Assembly: GCA_012845835.1 (NCBI GenBank)
Contig: JABAKD010000012.1
Location: 2,575,570 to 2,639,569 of the forward strand
Length of the DNA: 64,000 nucleotides
Origin: Undaria pinnatifida
Taxonomy: Eukaryota > Sar > Phaeophyceae > Laminariales > Alariaceae
Direction: 5' to 3'
Part shown: positions 1-10,800 of the stretch, piece by piece
Numbering within the stretch: the stretch's first letter is position 1
How the letters are laid out: each line of letters starts with the position of its first letter
Position numbers and translations under genes: made by a program
The notes under the pieces: model-generated
The model's database searches: none
Seen by the model: the letters and a program-made list of their open reading frames with translations, nothing else
What the model was told of the DNA's origin: nothing

Positions 1-59
1 AGGCTTTTTTGGCAATGGCACTCGCGGGGTCACTCAAGCGAATGACCCCCCCCCCCCCC

Positions 60-312
60 TCCCCCCTCCCGGAGTCGTTAGCCTCTCCAGCTTTTCTTTG
101 ACGAAATCGCCGGCTTCAAAACCAGCTCCCGGTCGTATCTCCTGAAATCGGTGTCCCTCGACACCCCGACGTCGACGATCGTTAGGCCTTTGCACACAAG
201 AAAATATAAGGATACTGTGTTTTCAATTGCATCCTTCTTTGTGTCGAGCAGCCATGAAACGTTTTCGTTAAAGAAAATCGCTGGTTTAAGGGGCTATCGT
301 AGAATCAGTCCC
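60..312 (-). mobile_element. MITE-A copy 1
   Basis: Reverse-orientation copy of a ~260-bp non-autonomous element found eight times in this window. The shared ends read TTCTACGATAGCCCCCC and its inverse GGGGGGGCTACCGTAGAA, each continuing into an inverted TTTCTTTAACGAA block, so the element has terminal inverted repeats of roughly 40 bp. The left end of this copy is degraded beside a C tract (46-68). No coding capacity is seen. The superfamily is unknown. Confidence 0.7.
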
Positions 313-444
313 CGTTCCTCGTCTCGGTGTGTTAGCATTTTATTTCGCCGTTGTTTCGGTTGAGTGTGAGATGTGAATCCGCGATGGAATGGTCGGCTAC
401 ACTGTGCCAAGCACAAATCGCCTCTACTACTAACTAAAGTTGAC

Positions 445-702
445 TGATTCTACGATAATGCCCCCCCCCAAAAGCAGCGATTTTCTGTAACGAACGTTTC
501 ATGGCTGATCGACACGAGGAAGGGTTCTGTTACAAAAAAGTCTCCATATATATATTTTTTCTTGCTTACAAAGGACTACTGAACGCGATGACGTCGGGGT
601 GGCGAGGGGCACCGTAATTTCAGGAGGTGGTACGGCCAGGAGCTGGTCTTGAAACCGGCGATTTCGTGAAAGAAAAAGTTGGGGGGGGCTACCGCAGAAC
701 GA
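445..702 (+). mobile_element. MITE-A copy 2
   Basis: Forward copy of the same TIR element, starting at GATTCTACGATAATGCC and ending at GGGGGGGCTACCGCAGAA. The central part carries the family's conserved words (cgacacgagga, gatgacgtcggggtggc, gagctggt). The flanking 703-1118 holds no feature I can support. Confidence 0.75.
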
Positions 703-1118
703 CTCAGAAATGTCAGTCAGATGCAATAGAGTCACTCGTACGAGTGGCGCTAGCCCGGAAGCGAGGGAGTGCCCCCAGCCCTAACGCAGCCTTGCCGAGA
801 GGCTCATCATTCCGGAAGGCAGCTATACATACCACATACATCGTTCTGAAGCTTTTTGCGATTTTGAAAACGCTCTATATACCTGCTGTAGGCCGTTCGG
901 AGATTGTTCATCGAGTAAAAATTTGAGCTTTGTTTAATGTTTCCAAAGGTCACAGCGGACGTGGGTGAGGTGGAGAGCTCTCCTCACATATAGGAGAGGA
1001 GGGGCGCTCAGGAACGTTACGAGGCAAGCCCCGTAGGGTGTTACCCCGCCCTATATCGCAGCGCGCGGCAGTATCGCGTGCCAGGGTATCGACGTATTAA
1101 AAAGAAGGTAGAATAATA

Positions 1119-1418
1119 CTGATTATACAGCTGCAGTGTCCCCACTCCCAAACCAGCGATTTTCTTTCATGAAATTCATGTTGATTCATGGCTGCTCGAC
1201 ACCAGGAAGGCATGCGATGAAAACATGTATATATATATATATTTCGTGTGTTTCCTTGTTTGCAAAAGAGGGCTGTGGGGCGATGACGTCGGGGGGTGGC
1301 AAGGGGCGCCACCGTATTTCAGTAGATACCCGGCCGGGAACTGGTTTATCAAAACCGGTGATTTCGTTGAAGAAAAAAGTTCGGGGGCGGGGCGGGGGGG
1401 GCTACCGTATAGAACGAC
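1119..1418 (+). mobile_element. MITE-A copy 3
   Basis: Forward copy, diverged at its left end, with an AT microsatellite (tatatatat) in the centre and the conserved right end GGGGGGGCTACCGTA. Short open frames inside it (for example 1136-1507) are chance products of the repeat and are not annotated. Confidence 0.7.
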
Positions 1419-1569
1419 ACCTCAGAAAGACGTTGTCGTGCAGCGTGCGTTTCCTTTTTGTTTCCCTGCCCCGTCGTGGTTCTCTTCTTTCTTCGGGAAT
1501 ATTGTGAGTGATCAACGTGAAGAAGCTCATCATCATCATCATGCTGTGCTGCACGTTATCGGAGGGGGC

Positions 1570-1865
1570 GGCGCGTGCTACGACAGAGGTAGCCCTTTTC
1601 GTCTGAAATGGTCTCTGAACGACGGGGCTCCTTAACCCATCTTAGCCCAAAATCGGTTGAAAAAAGGCCATTTTTTTTTCGCATGATGATTCTCGTTGTA
1701 TACCTACGGCCATGGGATTTTTCACCCGGGTTCATACTAGCAGTTTTTGGTTTTTGTCCAAATCAGTTTTTTGGTTAAGAAGGACATGTCTTAATCTCCT
1801 CCTAAAAGCGAGGGGTAGTATTAGAAAAAAAATGGTACACCTCTATCGCAGCACGCGTGGGGCAA
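1570..1865 (+). repeat. R300 dispersed repeat, copy 1
   Basis: Member of a ~300-bp dispersed family (others near 35225, 40640, 41085 and 54955). Shared blocks are 'ctctgaacgacggggctcc', 'tcgttgtatacct', 'catgtcttaa' and 'acctctatcgcagcacgcgt'. It is non-coding. This copy supplies an unoccupied TTAA site (near 1632) for comparison with MITE-bearing copies at 55 kb. Confidence 0.6.
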
Positions 1866-1871
1866 GCACAA

Positions 1872-2069
1872 CAGTAGTAGTAGTAGTAGTAGTAGCAGTA
1901 GCAGTAGCAGTAGCAGTAGCAGTAGCAGTAGCAGTAGCAGTAGCAGTAGTAGCAGCAGCAGTAGCAGTAGCAGTGGCAGTAGCGGTAGCAGTAGTAGTAG
2001 TAGTAGTAGTAGTAGCAGTAGCAGTAGCAGTAGTAGTAGTAGCAGTAGCAGCAGTAGTAGTAGTAGTAG
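1872..2069. repeat. GTA/GCA trinucleotide microsatellite
   Basis: About 200 bp of uninterrupted AGT and AGC triplets. All six frames stay open through it, which gives spurious poly-Val/Ala, poly-Leu and poly-Thr frames. These are artefacts of the triplet repeat, not genes. Confidence 0.97.
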
Positions 2070-2687
2070 TTCTATTGACCAAGGCTGCGATATGGAGGGT
2101 ATCCCCCCTACTTTCACTAGACCACCGAGTTGGAGCTCGCCACTCACACGAGTGACACACCACCGTACGTACCTGATGGACAAAACGCTTTCTCGCGGTT
2201 AGTATTGTTTTCACGTAACGTTAGCGTACGTATATCATATTATTATTCCGGTCGGGGTTGATATCATCGCGATTTTTTTTTGCACCATTATTCAGACAAA
2301 ATGTCAAGACCACAACAAGAAGGGACAAGAAAGGGGCTCATCAGCGCGATCGACATCGCCAGCTACAACCACACTGCAAAAAATGGATTCAAACGTAACC
2401 CTCCTGCCTGCCCCCGTAGCCCAGGTGTATTATTATGAATGATTAGTAGTCCTGGGTGGCTATTTCACCTTAGCCCAACCCTCATAGGGTTCGGCCGAAG
2501 AAGGGCGGCAAGTCCAAAGAAAGGTGTTGACTAGACCGAAGGGGCGAGGTTAACACCAAGCCTGCGTTTTGCAGATGGATGGACAAAAACTGGTACACTG
2601 ACGAACGTGTATGGAGCTTAAGTTTTTTTTTCACCCGGATCTCCAGGAGGATTGAACAAAACAAAATTAGTCAGTTTCGCAGCACAA
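2070..2687. other. No recognisable feature
   Basis: Unique-looking sequence between the microsatellite and the TRIM insertion. No credible ORF, RNA or repeat was identified. Confidence 0.5.
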
Positions 2688-2694
2688 TGATGAG

Positions 2695-2881
2695 TGTTAA
2701 GGAATCAGTGGAGTGATAGTCCGTTTGACCACTTGTGAAAGGTTAACCAATAATAGCTTACCCAATCTAAGCCTTTTATAACACCCTCTCAACGTGAAAC
2801 CATGGGATAGCAGGTCGGCCGGATACACGGGCGGACGTGTCAATATCCAAGCGGTTTCATTTCCTGGGGATACCGGGGAAG
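2695..2881 (-). mobile_element. TRIM copy T1, left half (interrupted)
   Basis: Reverse-orientation miniature LTR element. The LTR (2695-2783) runs from TGTTAAGG to TTATAACA and is followed by the internal region (gataccggggaa). The element breaks off at 2881, where the tyrosine-recombinase retrotransposon begins, and resumes at 13597. The 7-bp sequence TGATGAG at 2688-2694 recurs immediately after the far LTR at 13780-13786, so both halves are one insertion with one target duplication. Confidence 0.88.
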
Positions 2882-3121
2882 AAAAGTAACGTTACGTAGT
2901 AAAGTGGTGTTTGTGGAGGCGTGGAAGGGATTCTGGTTTTACAGACGACTTTTGGTCGATCGTCTCAAGACGAAAAAAATATTAGGACAGCCCAGACAGC
3001 AGCGACGGAAGAGCTGTCGCGCTTGCCAGAGACGGCCGCCTGGGGCACAGGGGAGCGAGAGCGCGTAGCACCGTAGGATTGAAAGGAGTCAAGCAGTGTG
3101 CCCATTAGTTGATCGACTTTC
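2882..3121 (+). repeat. A1 split direct repeat
   Basis: Matches A2 (13044-13289) along its length with scattered substitutions and small indels. It begins AAAAGTAACGTTACGTAG, contains the hairpin TCGTCTCAAGACGA and ends GATCGACTTTC, four bases before the ATG at 3125. It probably carries the 5' promoter and leader. Confidence 0.92.
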
Positions 3122-3124
3122 AGC

Positions 3125-4128
3125 ATGGGGGACACCAACTCGGGCGGGCCAGTCGGCGAGGGACACGGGCATATCGAGGTGAGAGGTGCGAGTGGATGCT
3201 GCAGCCGCCCCTGTGCAGGCCGCCCCTCAAGGCAACGGCGTGGGACCCGTCCCGGCTGTCGCAGCAGCAGACCCAGCAATCGTGGCCCTTCTGCAGGAGT
3301 TGCTGGTGAGCCAACAGGCGATCGTTGCGCGCCTGACAAACGTCGAGAACAATCAAGCGCATCCGCAGCTCCAGCAGTACCAACAGGCGCAGCCGGCACA
3401 CCAACCTCAGCAGGCAGCCCTTCAGCTGTCAGAAGGCAGCGCCCACAGCATGGCATCCGCGACGAAAGACGCAATACAGCAGGCTACGGTCACCGCAGGC
3501 GTAAAGGCAAACGCTAAACAGGTGGCTGACCTCTGGCTGGCCAACGAGGGGCCAAAAGTGTTCATCGCCCGCGGCGGCGTCAACGTCTCGGAGGAAATAA
3601 ATCGGGGATTGCTGGTGATTGTGCTCGATACCGTGGCCCACGTCTCCGACGCTGTGTTAAAACAGCTCAAGACCATGTCCGAATTCGGGGTCGAGGATTT
3701 TTTCACCCCTGTGGCAATAGGGGAGACGCCAAGGGCCATGCCCGCAGAGATTCACTGCGCTACCTTCGTAGCTTCCCTCATGGAGACCCTGGAGTACGGG
3801 ATGGAGGGCGCTCCGCCCGTATGCAAGCAGAGGGTCGCTCCGTTGCGCTCAAAGCTGGAGCAGGTGCAAAAACTGGTCGAAGTTTATCTACGTCGCCATT
3901 TCAACTCTGGCGGAGCACTCGGTGAAGGTTCGACAGCTGCTGCTGTCAAACATGAGCATCGGCCTGCACGAAGGCATGAAAGCGCTCGTGGTGCAGGAAG
4001 GCGAGCTGTACAGGAAGCACACCTACGCTGCGCCAGCCCCCGGAGCAGCGAATTCCATGGTCACCCCCACCAGGGGGCTGGCGGAGGAGGGCGACGAGTC
4101 TAGCCTCGCGGAGCGCTCAGCGCATTGA
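3125..4128 (+). pseudogene. Gag-like ORF1 of the YR retrotransposon
   Basis: The likely start is the ATG at 3125, directly after A1. The reading frame moves once near 3175 and again near 3880. The main stretch (3186-3880) begins with a Gln/Ala-rich segment containing a heptad-like helix (VALLQELLVSQQAIVARL). It is followed by a compact domain (DLWLANEGPKVFIARGG through EVY) resembling a capsid-like helical region. After the second shift the protein continues (STLAEHSVKVRQLLL, then NMSIGLHEGMKALVVQEGEL) to a stop at 4126-4128. I infer a nucleocapsid/gag role from its position and composition; no family match is claimed. The two frame changes mean this copy cannot make the whole protein without repair of the reads or the gene. 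Confidence 0.65.
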
Positions 4129-4183
4129 AGGCCGAACACGGCAGGCGCGAGCGGGGTAAAAAGGAAGGGAGCACCAGGCACGG

Positions 4184-4579
4184 GTGGGCAGCGGGCAGCC
4201 CCAGCTCAGGGCCGAGCCGGGGGGGGGGGGCAGGGGCACCCCCTTCAAGGCCCGACTGCAGCACTCGAAGGCGCGTGCGGGGATGTGCAAGTACTCGTGG
4301 CGTGGCCTCCGTTGCGAGAGGCCCATCTGTTCGTTTGCACACAACCAGGGCGCCGGAACAGTCGCGCAGCAGCAGCAGCAGCCGCAAGCGCTGCCGCCGC
4401 CGCCACCCCCACCGCCGCCGCCGCAACAGCAGCAGACGCAACCAGCCGTGGCAGCAGGAGCAGGGGGGACAGGAGGGGGTGGAGCAGGAGAGTCGCGGAC
4501 GAACGCCGGGCGCTTTAGCAGGAACGACGTGCCCGCTGGCAGGGGCGGCGGGGGAAGGGGGAATGACGGCAATAACTGA
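4184..4579 (+). CDS. CCCH zinc-finger, Gln/Pro/Gly-rich ORF1 C-terminal part
   Basis: A 131-residue open frame carrying one CCCH finger (nt 4286-4342, residues 35-53): Cys-x8-Cys-x4-Cys-x3-His, within CKYSWRGLRCERPICSFAH. This spacing is that of RNA-binding CCCH fingers. It is followed by low-complexity poly-Gln, poly-Pro (CCGCCACC codons) and an RG-rich tail, all typical of single-stranded nucleic-acid-binding gag tails. There is no ATG start; it is probably read in continuation with the gag-like protein, the two being separated here by a frameshift. The finger replaces the CCHC knuckle common in other retroelement gags. Confidence 0.65.
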   Translation: MGSGQPQLRAEPGGGGRGTPFKARLQHSKARAGMCKYSWRGLRCERPICSFAHNQGAGTVAQQQQQPQALPPPPPPPPPPQQQQTQPAVAAGAGGTGGGGAGESRTNAGRFSRNDVPAGRGGGGRGNDGNN

Positions 4580-4669
4580 CACCACGGACTCTGCCGTCAA
4601 GCAGGGCCGACCGAGGAGGGTGCAGGGGCAGGAGAAGAGCGGAGTATCTTCGCAGACGCCGAGAGGTCC

Positions 4670-4940
4670 GTGGGACTTCGCAATGCACCCGTGCCCGGGT
4701 CGGTGTCGCCGGCCTTGTTTCATGTTGAGAATCAGTTGTCGAGAGACAAAAGCAGTGCCGTACACAGCAGAACGTTTGAAGCAGAGTCTGGGCAACCGCC
4801 ACGTCAGCAGGAAGAAAAACGCCGTTACAGCAGTAGTCTCGCTCAATCGTTCCACTCAAGCAGGCAGAATCCGCATGCGTCGGAACAGCAAGTCAGACCA
4901 ACACAGAAATCGAATTTTGCTGTAACCCGAGTACAAAACC
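4670..4940 (+). CDS. Linker ORF entering the tandem array
   Basis: An open frame (NQLSRDKSSAVHS, SLAQSFHSSRQNPHASEQ) of polar, basic composition. It runs without interruption into the first three repeat units and stops at the first 98-bp unit (5254). It has no recognisable domain and is probably the original gag-pol junction region. Confidence 0.45.
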
Positions 4941-7900
4941 TTCAGAACAGCAGGCTTTGTGTGAGCAGAGACGAAGGTTGCCATACTCCGCAGACCGAAC
5001 AGACATCGGTGGGGCGGAACTCTCACACCACAGCAGCACAGAACAGCAAGCTTTGTGTGAGCAGAGATGAAGGTTACCTTACTCCGCGAACCGACCAGAT
5101 ATCGGTGGTGCGGAACTCTCACACCACAGCGGCACAGAGCAGCAAGCTTTGTGTGAGCAGAGACGAAGGTTACCTTATTTCGCGAACCGACCAGTTATCG
5201 GTGGTGCGGAACTCTCACACCACAGCAGCACAGAACAGCCCAGGCTTTGTGTGAGCAGAGACGAAGGTTACCTTATTTCGCGAACCGACCAGTTATCGGT
5301 GGTGCGGAACTCTCACACCACAGCGGCACAGAACAGCCCAGGCTTTGTGTAAGCAGAGACGAAGGTTACCTTATTTCGCGAACCGACCAGATGTCTGTGG
5401 TGCGAAACTCTCACACCATAGCACAGAACAGCAGGCTTTATGTGAGCAGAGATGAAGGTTACCTTACTCCGCGAACCGACCAGATATCGGTGGTGCGGAA
5501 CTCTCACACCACAGCGGTACAGAACAGCAAGCTTTGTGTGAGCAGAGACGAAGGTTACCTTACTCCGTGAACCCACCAGTTATCGGTGGTGCGGAACTCT
5601 CACACCACAGCGGCACAGAACAGCCCAGGCTTTGTGTGAGCAGAGACGAAGGTTACCTTACTCCGCGAACCGACCAGTTATCGGTGGTGCGGAACTCTCA
5701 CACCACAGCGGCACAGAACAGCCCAGGCTTTGTGTGAGCAGAGACGAAGGTTACCTTATTTCGCGAACCGACCAGATATCGGTGGTTCTAAACTCTCACA
5801 CCACAGCGGCACAGAGCAGCAAGCTTTTTGTGAGCATAGACGAAGGTTACCTTATTTCGCGAACCGACCAGATATCGGTGGTGCGGAACTCTCACGCCAC
5901 AGCGGCACAGAGCAGCATGCTTTGTGTGAGCAGAGACGAAGGTTACCTTATTTCGCGAACCGACCAGTTATCGGTGGTGCGGAACTCTCACACCACAGCG
6001 GCACAGAACAGCCCAGGCTTTGTGTGAGCAGAGACGAAGGTTACCTTACTCCGCGAACCGATCAGACATCGGTGGTGCGCAACTCTCACACCACAGCGGC
6101 ACAGAACAGCCAAGGCTTTGTGTGAGCAGAGACGAAGGTTACCTTACTCCGCGAACCGACCAGATATCGGTGGTGCGGAACTCTCACACCACAGCGGCAC
6201 AGAACAGCCCAGGCTTTGTGTGAGCAGAGACGAAGGTTACCTTATTTCGCGAACCGACCAGTTGTCGGTGGTGCGGAACTCTCACACCACAGCGGCACAG
6301 AACAGCGCAGGCTTTGTGTAAGCAGAGACGAAGGTTACCTTATTTCGCGAACCGACCAGCTATCGGTGGTGCGGAACTCTCACACCACAGAGGCACAGAA
6401 CAGCCCAGGCTTTGTGTGAGCAGAGACGAAGGTTACCTTATTTCGCGAACCGACCAGTTATCGGTGGTGCGGAACTCTCACACCACAGCGGCACAAAACA
6501 GCCCAGGCTTTGTGTGAGCAGAGACGAAGGTTACCTTACTCGGCGAACCGACCAGATATCGGTGGTGCGGAGCTCTCACACCACAGCGGCACAGAACAGC
6601 AAGCTTTATGTGAGCAGAGACGAAGGTTACCTTATTTCGCGAACCGACCAGTTATCGGTGGTGCGGAACTCTCACACCACAGCGGCACAAAACAGCCCAG
6701 GCTTTGTGTGAGCAGAGACGAAGGTTACCTTACTCGGCGAACCGACCAGATATCGGTGGTGCGGAGCTCTCACATCACAGCGGCACAGAACAGCCCAGGC
6801 TTTGTGTGAGGAGGGACGAACGGTTACCTTAATCCGCGAACCGACCAGTTATCGGTGGTGCGGAACTCTCACACCACAGCGGTACAGAACAGCAAGCTTT
6901 TTGTGAGCAGAGACGAAGGTTACCTTACTCCGCGAACCCACCAGTTATCGGTGGTGCGCAACTCTCACACCACAGCGGCACAGAACAGCAAGCTTTTTGT
7001 GAGCAGAGACGAAGGTTACCTTATTTCGCGAACCGACTAGATATCGGTGGTGCGGAGCTCTCACACCACAGCGGCACAGAACAGCAAGCTTTGTGTGAGC
7101 AGAGACGAAGGTTGCCTCATTTCGCGAACCGACCGGTTATCGGTGGTGCGCAACTCTCACACCACAGCGGCACAGAACAGCAAGCTTTTTGTGAGCAGAG
7201 ACGAAGGTTACCTTATTTCGCGAACCAACTAGTTATCGGTGGTGCGGAGCTCTCACACCACAGCGGCACAGAACAGCAAGCTTTGTGTGAGCAGAGACGA
7301 AGGTTACCTTATTTCGCGAACCGACCAGTTATCGGTGGTGCGGAACTCTCACACCACAGCGGCACAGAGCAGCAAGCTTTGTGTGAGCAGAGACGAAGGT
7401 TACCTTACGTCGCGAACCGACCAGTTATCGGTGGGGCGGAACTCTCACACCACAGCGGCACAGAACAGCCCGGGCTTTGTGTGAGCAGAGACGAAGGTTA
7501 CCTTACTCCGCGAACCCACCAGTTATCGGTGGTGCGGAACTCTCACACCACAGCGGCACAAAACAGCCCAGGCTTTGTGTGAGCAGAGACGAAGGTTACC
7601 TTACTCCGCGAACCGACCAGATATCGGTGGTGCTAAACTCTCACACCACAGCGGCACAGAGCAGCAAGCTTTGTGTGAGCAGAGACGAAGGTTACCTTAT
7701 TTCGCGAACCGACCAGATATCGGTGGTGCGGAACTCTCACACCACAGCGGCACAGAGCAGCATGCTTTGTGTGAGCAGAGACGAAGGTTACCCCACTTCG
7801 CGAACCGACCAGTTATCGGTGGTAGGGAACTCTCACACCACAGCGGCACAGAACAGCCCAGGCTTTGTGTGAGCAGAGACGAACGGTTACCTTACTCCGC

Positions 7901-8925
7901 GAACCGACCAGTTATCGGTGGTGCGGAACTCTCACACCACAGCGGCACAGAACAGCCCAGGCTTTGTGTGAGCAGAGACGAAGATTACCTTACTCCGCGA
8001 ACCCACCAGTTATCGGTGGTGCGGAACTCTCACACCACAGCGGCACAGAACAGCCCAGGCTTTGTGTGAGCAGAGACAAAGGTTACCTTACTCCGCGAAC
8101 CGACCAGTTATCGGTGGTGCGGAACTCTCACACCACAGCGGCACCGAACAGCAAGCTTTGTGTGAGCAGAGACGAAGGTTGCCTCATTTCGCGAACCGAC
8201 CGGTTATCGGTGGTGCGCAACTCTCACACCACAGCGGCACAGAACAGCAAGCTTTTTGTGAGCAGAGACGAAGGTTACCTTATTTCGCGAACCGACTAGT
8301 TATCGGTGGTGCGGAGCTCTCACACCACAGCGGCACAGAACAGCAAGCTTTGTGTGAGCAGAGACGAAGGTTACCTTATTTCGCGAACCGACCAGTTATC
8401 GGTGGTGCGGAACTCTCACACCACAGCGGCACAGAGCAGCAAGCTTTGTGTGAGCAGAGACGAAGGTTACCTTACGTCGCGAACCGACCAGTTATCGGTG
8501 GGGCGGCACTCTCACACCACAGCGGCACAGAACAGCCCAGGCTTTGTGTGAGCAGAGACGAAGGTTACCTTACTCCGCGAACCGACCAGTTGTCGGTGGT
8601 GCGGAACTCTCACACCACAGCGGCACAAAACAGCCCAGGCTTTGTGTGAGCAGAGACGAAGGTTACCCTATTTCGCGAACCGACCAGTTATCGGTGGTGC
8701 GGAACTCTCACACCACAGCGGCACAAAACAGCCCAGGCTTTGTGTGAGCAGAGACGAAGGTTACCCTATTTCGCGAACCGACCAGTTATCGGTGGTGCGG
8801 AACTCTCACACCACAGCGGCACAGAACAGCCCAGGCTTTGTGTGAGCAGAGACGAAGGTTACCTTATTTCGCGAACCGACCAGTTATCGGTGGTCCGGAA
8901 CTCTCGCACCACAGCACAGATCAGC
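4941..8925 (+). repeat. 41-unit ~97-bp tandem array inside the YR retrotransposon
   Basis: I counted 41 near-identical units by the landmark 'ctttgtgtgagcagagacgaagg'. Units with 'agcaagctt' are 96 bp and stay in frame, encoding a 32-residue repeat (SRDEGYLISRTDQLSVVRN core). Units with 'agcccaggctt' are 98 bp, shift frame and bring TGA into frame. A long translation through the array is therefore impossible, and the many 67- to 195-residue frames inside it are one repeat read in different phases. A block of about 11 units is itself duplicated (7047-7484 against 8114-8551, offset 1067 bp), and a second block recurs at an offset of about 19 units. Unequal exchange or replication slippage is the likely origin. 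Confidence 0.95.
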
Positions 8926-9389
8926 AGCAGCAGAGGACCAGAATACCCCACTTCCGCGCGAATCGAAAAAGCATCGATCGCGTAGAAGGCTCAAACCAGA
9001 ACGGTCGTCCACTCGTGCAGTACAGCAGATACCCCACAGAATCAGAAAGCACGCAATTGGAGTACATGCACAGATCAGAGCAGACAGAGGGGCCGCGAAG
9101 GCAGGGACAAGTAGAGCCGCCTGTACAGCAGCCAGAAGTCAACACGTTGGTACCAGTCGACGCGGGGGAGAGTGACGGGTCAGCACGCTCACGGCTTCCG
9201 GGAGACGCGCCGTTGAAAAAACACAGGACGCATGGTAGAGCAGTGGCACGTTCTAAAGGACAGACTTGGACAATAAGGCCTCGACTCACAAGAAAGAGAA
9301 AAACTGCTGTACAAGCTAGCAAACACTTGCACAGCCATGATCCGAGAAAAACAAGGAGTCGTGTGGGAGACGTATCTCGACTGATTTGA
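8926..9389 (+). CDS. Basic linker ORF upstream of RT
   Basis: Open frame emerging from the last repeat unit. It is rich in Arg, Lys, Gln and Ser (RPRLTRKRKTAVQ, KKHRTHGRAVARSKGQ) and ends at 9389, just before the RT frame. It has no known domain and is probably the pre-RT part of the polyprotein. Confidence 0.45.
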
Positions 9390-9395
9390 GGATCC

Positions 9396-10800
9396 TTGGT
9401 AGCATCACCGATAGACCCTGCACACATACAGCGTTACTTCGGAGATCTAAAAGGCTTCGGGGCAGTGGACGAGTTGGTCATGATAGTCACAGGAGGGATG
9501 CCGGTGAACGCAGTAGCATCCGAAGCAGACCTCGAGCGCGCGTTACAGTACGGAAACCACAGCAGTATCACCGAGCACTTCTTGTCAGCAATTGAGAAAC
9601 AAATCGGCGAAGACGTCAGGCGCCAAAAATGCTTAGTTATACAGAAATCAGCGGCGCACGACATCCCTATTCTCAGAATCTCTCCGCTAGCGGCGGTCGT
9701 GACACACGAGGTTTGGATAATCAATGATCTTTCGTTCGAAGTGCACAGCAGAGAGAAGAAAGGAGGTCTAAACGGAGACACTGACCCCGATACCGTCCCC
9801 CAATGCCTGTGCGCCAAAGCTCTGCCCAAGTTCCTAGACGAACTCGTGACCTTGAGAAATAAATTCCCAGAAAAGAGGATACTGATGACCAAGGCCGATC
9901 ATCGGATGTGTCAGATGCTTTGCGGAACGTGCTAGTAGACCCGGATAAAGTCCACACTTTTTGTTACACAGCAGGAAAGCTAGTAGTAATTGATTTTCGT
10001 TTGGCTTTCGGGTGGTCGGAATCGCCGGGGTTTGGGGTGTGATGTCGACGGCGGCCGCACACACCCACTACAACACCACGATCGATTCAGCTCGGTTGTT
10101 AGACGAAGGAAAATAAATGATGGCTCACGTAAAGGTGGTGAAATGTTGGGAAGACGGAAAACCAACAATACCGCCGGGCGAGAAAGTCAGAACTCACAGT
10201 GGGGGGGGGAAGTTCGACCCATTCTTCACAGCCGTGTACGTAGACGATTACCTACAAGTCAGGGTACAGCACTCTGACCACGACACTACAGCCTTAATTG
10301 CGTCATCCTCTCTAGGTTCGAATCACGTGCATTTGTTCGGCCCGGGGGAGGTGGGAGTAACGCCCATTCTATTACCCAAGAAAAGCACAGACTGGGACAC
10401 CACGATAGACGTGCTAGGCTTCACTATTAGCGTCCACACCAGGAGAATTTCGGTTCCGCGCGAAAAGACTGCAGCGGTGAAGAGATTGTTGTTCGAGCAA
10501 TGGCCCCAGGAGACCAGGAGGGAAGCGACGGCGAGGGACGTGCTTAGCATGGCCGGCAAGTTGTGGAACCTCACGTACATAGTTCAGGCTGGTAGGTACT
10601 TCGTGTGGAGGTTGCTGCTGCTGACCGGGCTGCACAACTCAGGAGGTAGCAAAAACCAGAACCGTACGGTAGGACTCGGTAGAGAGTTTCACGCTGCCCT
10701 TTTCTTCTGGAAGTGGGCAATCGATCACGAACTACTACACGAAGGTGAGGCGCTTAGCGCCTCCTGCTACACGGCGATACAACGACTCGCAAAAAGGCAC
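9396..10800 (+). pseudogene. Reverse transcriptase of the YR retrotransposon
   Basis: DIRS-order RT. The fingers region carries KCLVIQKSAAHDIPILRISP and WIINDLSFEV. The motif A region around 9895-9930 (KAD then SDA.RNVLVDPD) is broken by a small frameshift. Next come DFRLAFGWSESPGF, and then the catalytic YVDDY at about 10236-10250, preceded by FFTAV. Downstream the connection region has VLGFTISVHTRRISVP, EKTAAVKRLLFEQWP and LSMAGKLWNLTYIVQAGRYF, typical of DIRS-type RTs. A TAA at about 10114 or a neighbouring shift splits the palm. No frame is continuous across the domain. The reaction would be RNA-templated DNA synthesis within a gag-containing particle. RT identity is secure, but activity of this copy is very unlikely. 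Confidence 0.9.

Noticed and set aside
1712-2214. Poly-Val/Ala, poly-Leu and poly-Thr proteins
   Set aside because: They are the six-frame readings of a GTA/GCA triplet microsatellite. The same applies to frames over 14.4-15.0, 25.2-25.9, 30.0-30.3, 33.5-33.8, 47.9-48.0 and 53.4-53.8 kb.
4100-4925. Two frames of 251 and 266 codons overlapping the CCCH region
   Set aside because: They are GC-rich alternative readings of the same DNA; only the frame with the CCCH ligands shows a motif.
4941-8925. CRISPR-like array or a multi-gene family of 67- to 195-codon ORFs
   Set aside because: Units are contiguous with no unique spacers, so not CRISPR. The many frames are the same tandem repeat read in two phases, ending at its own TGA.
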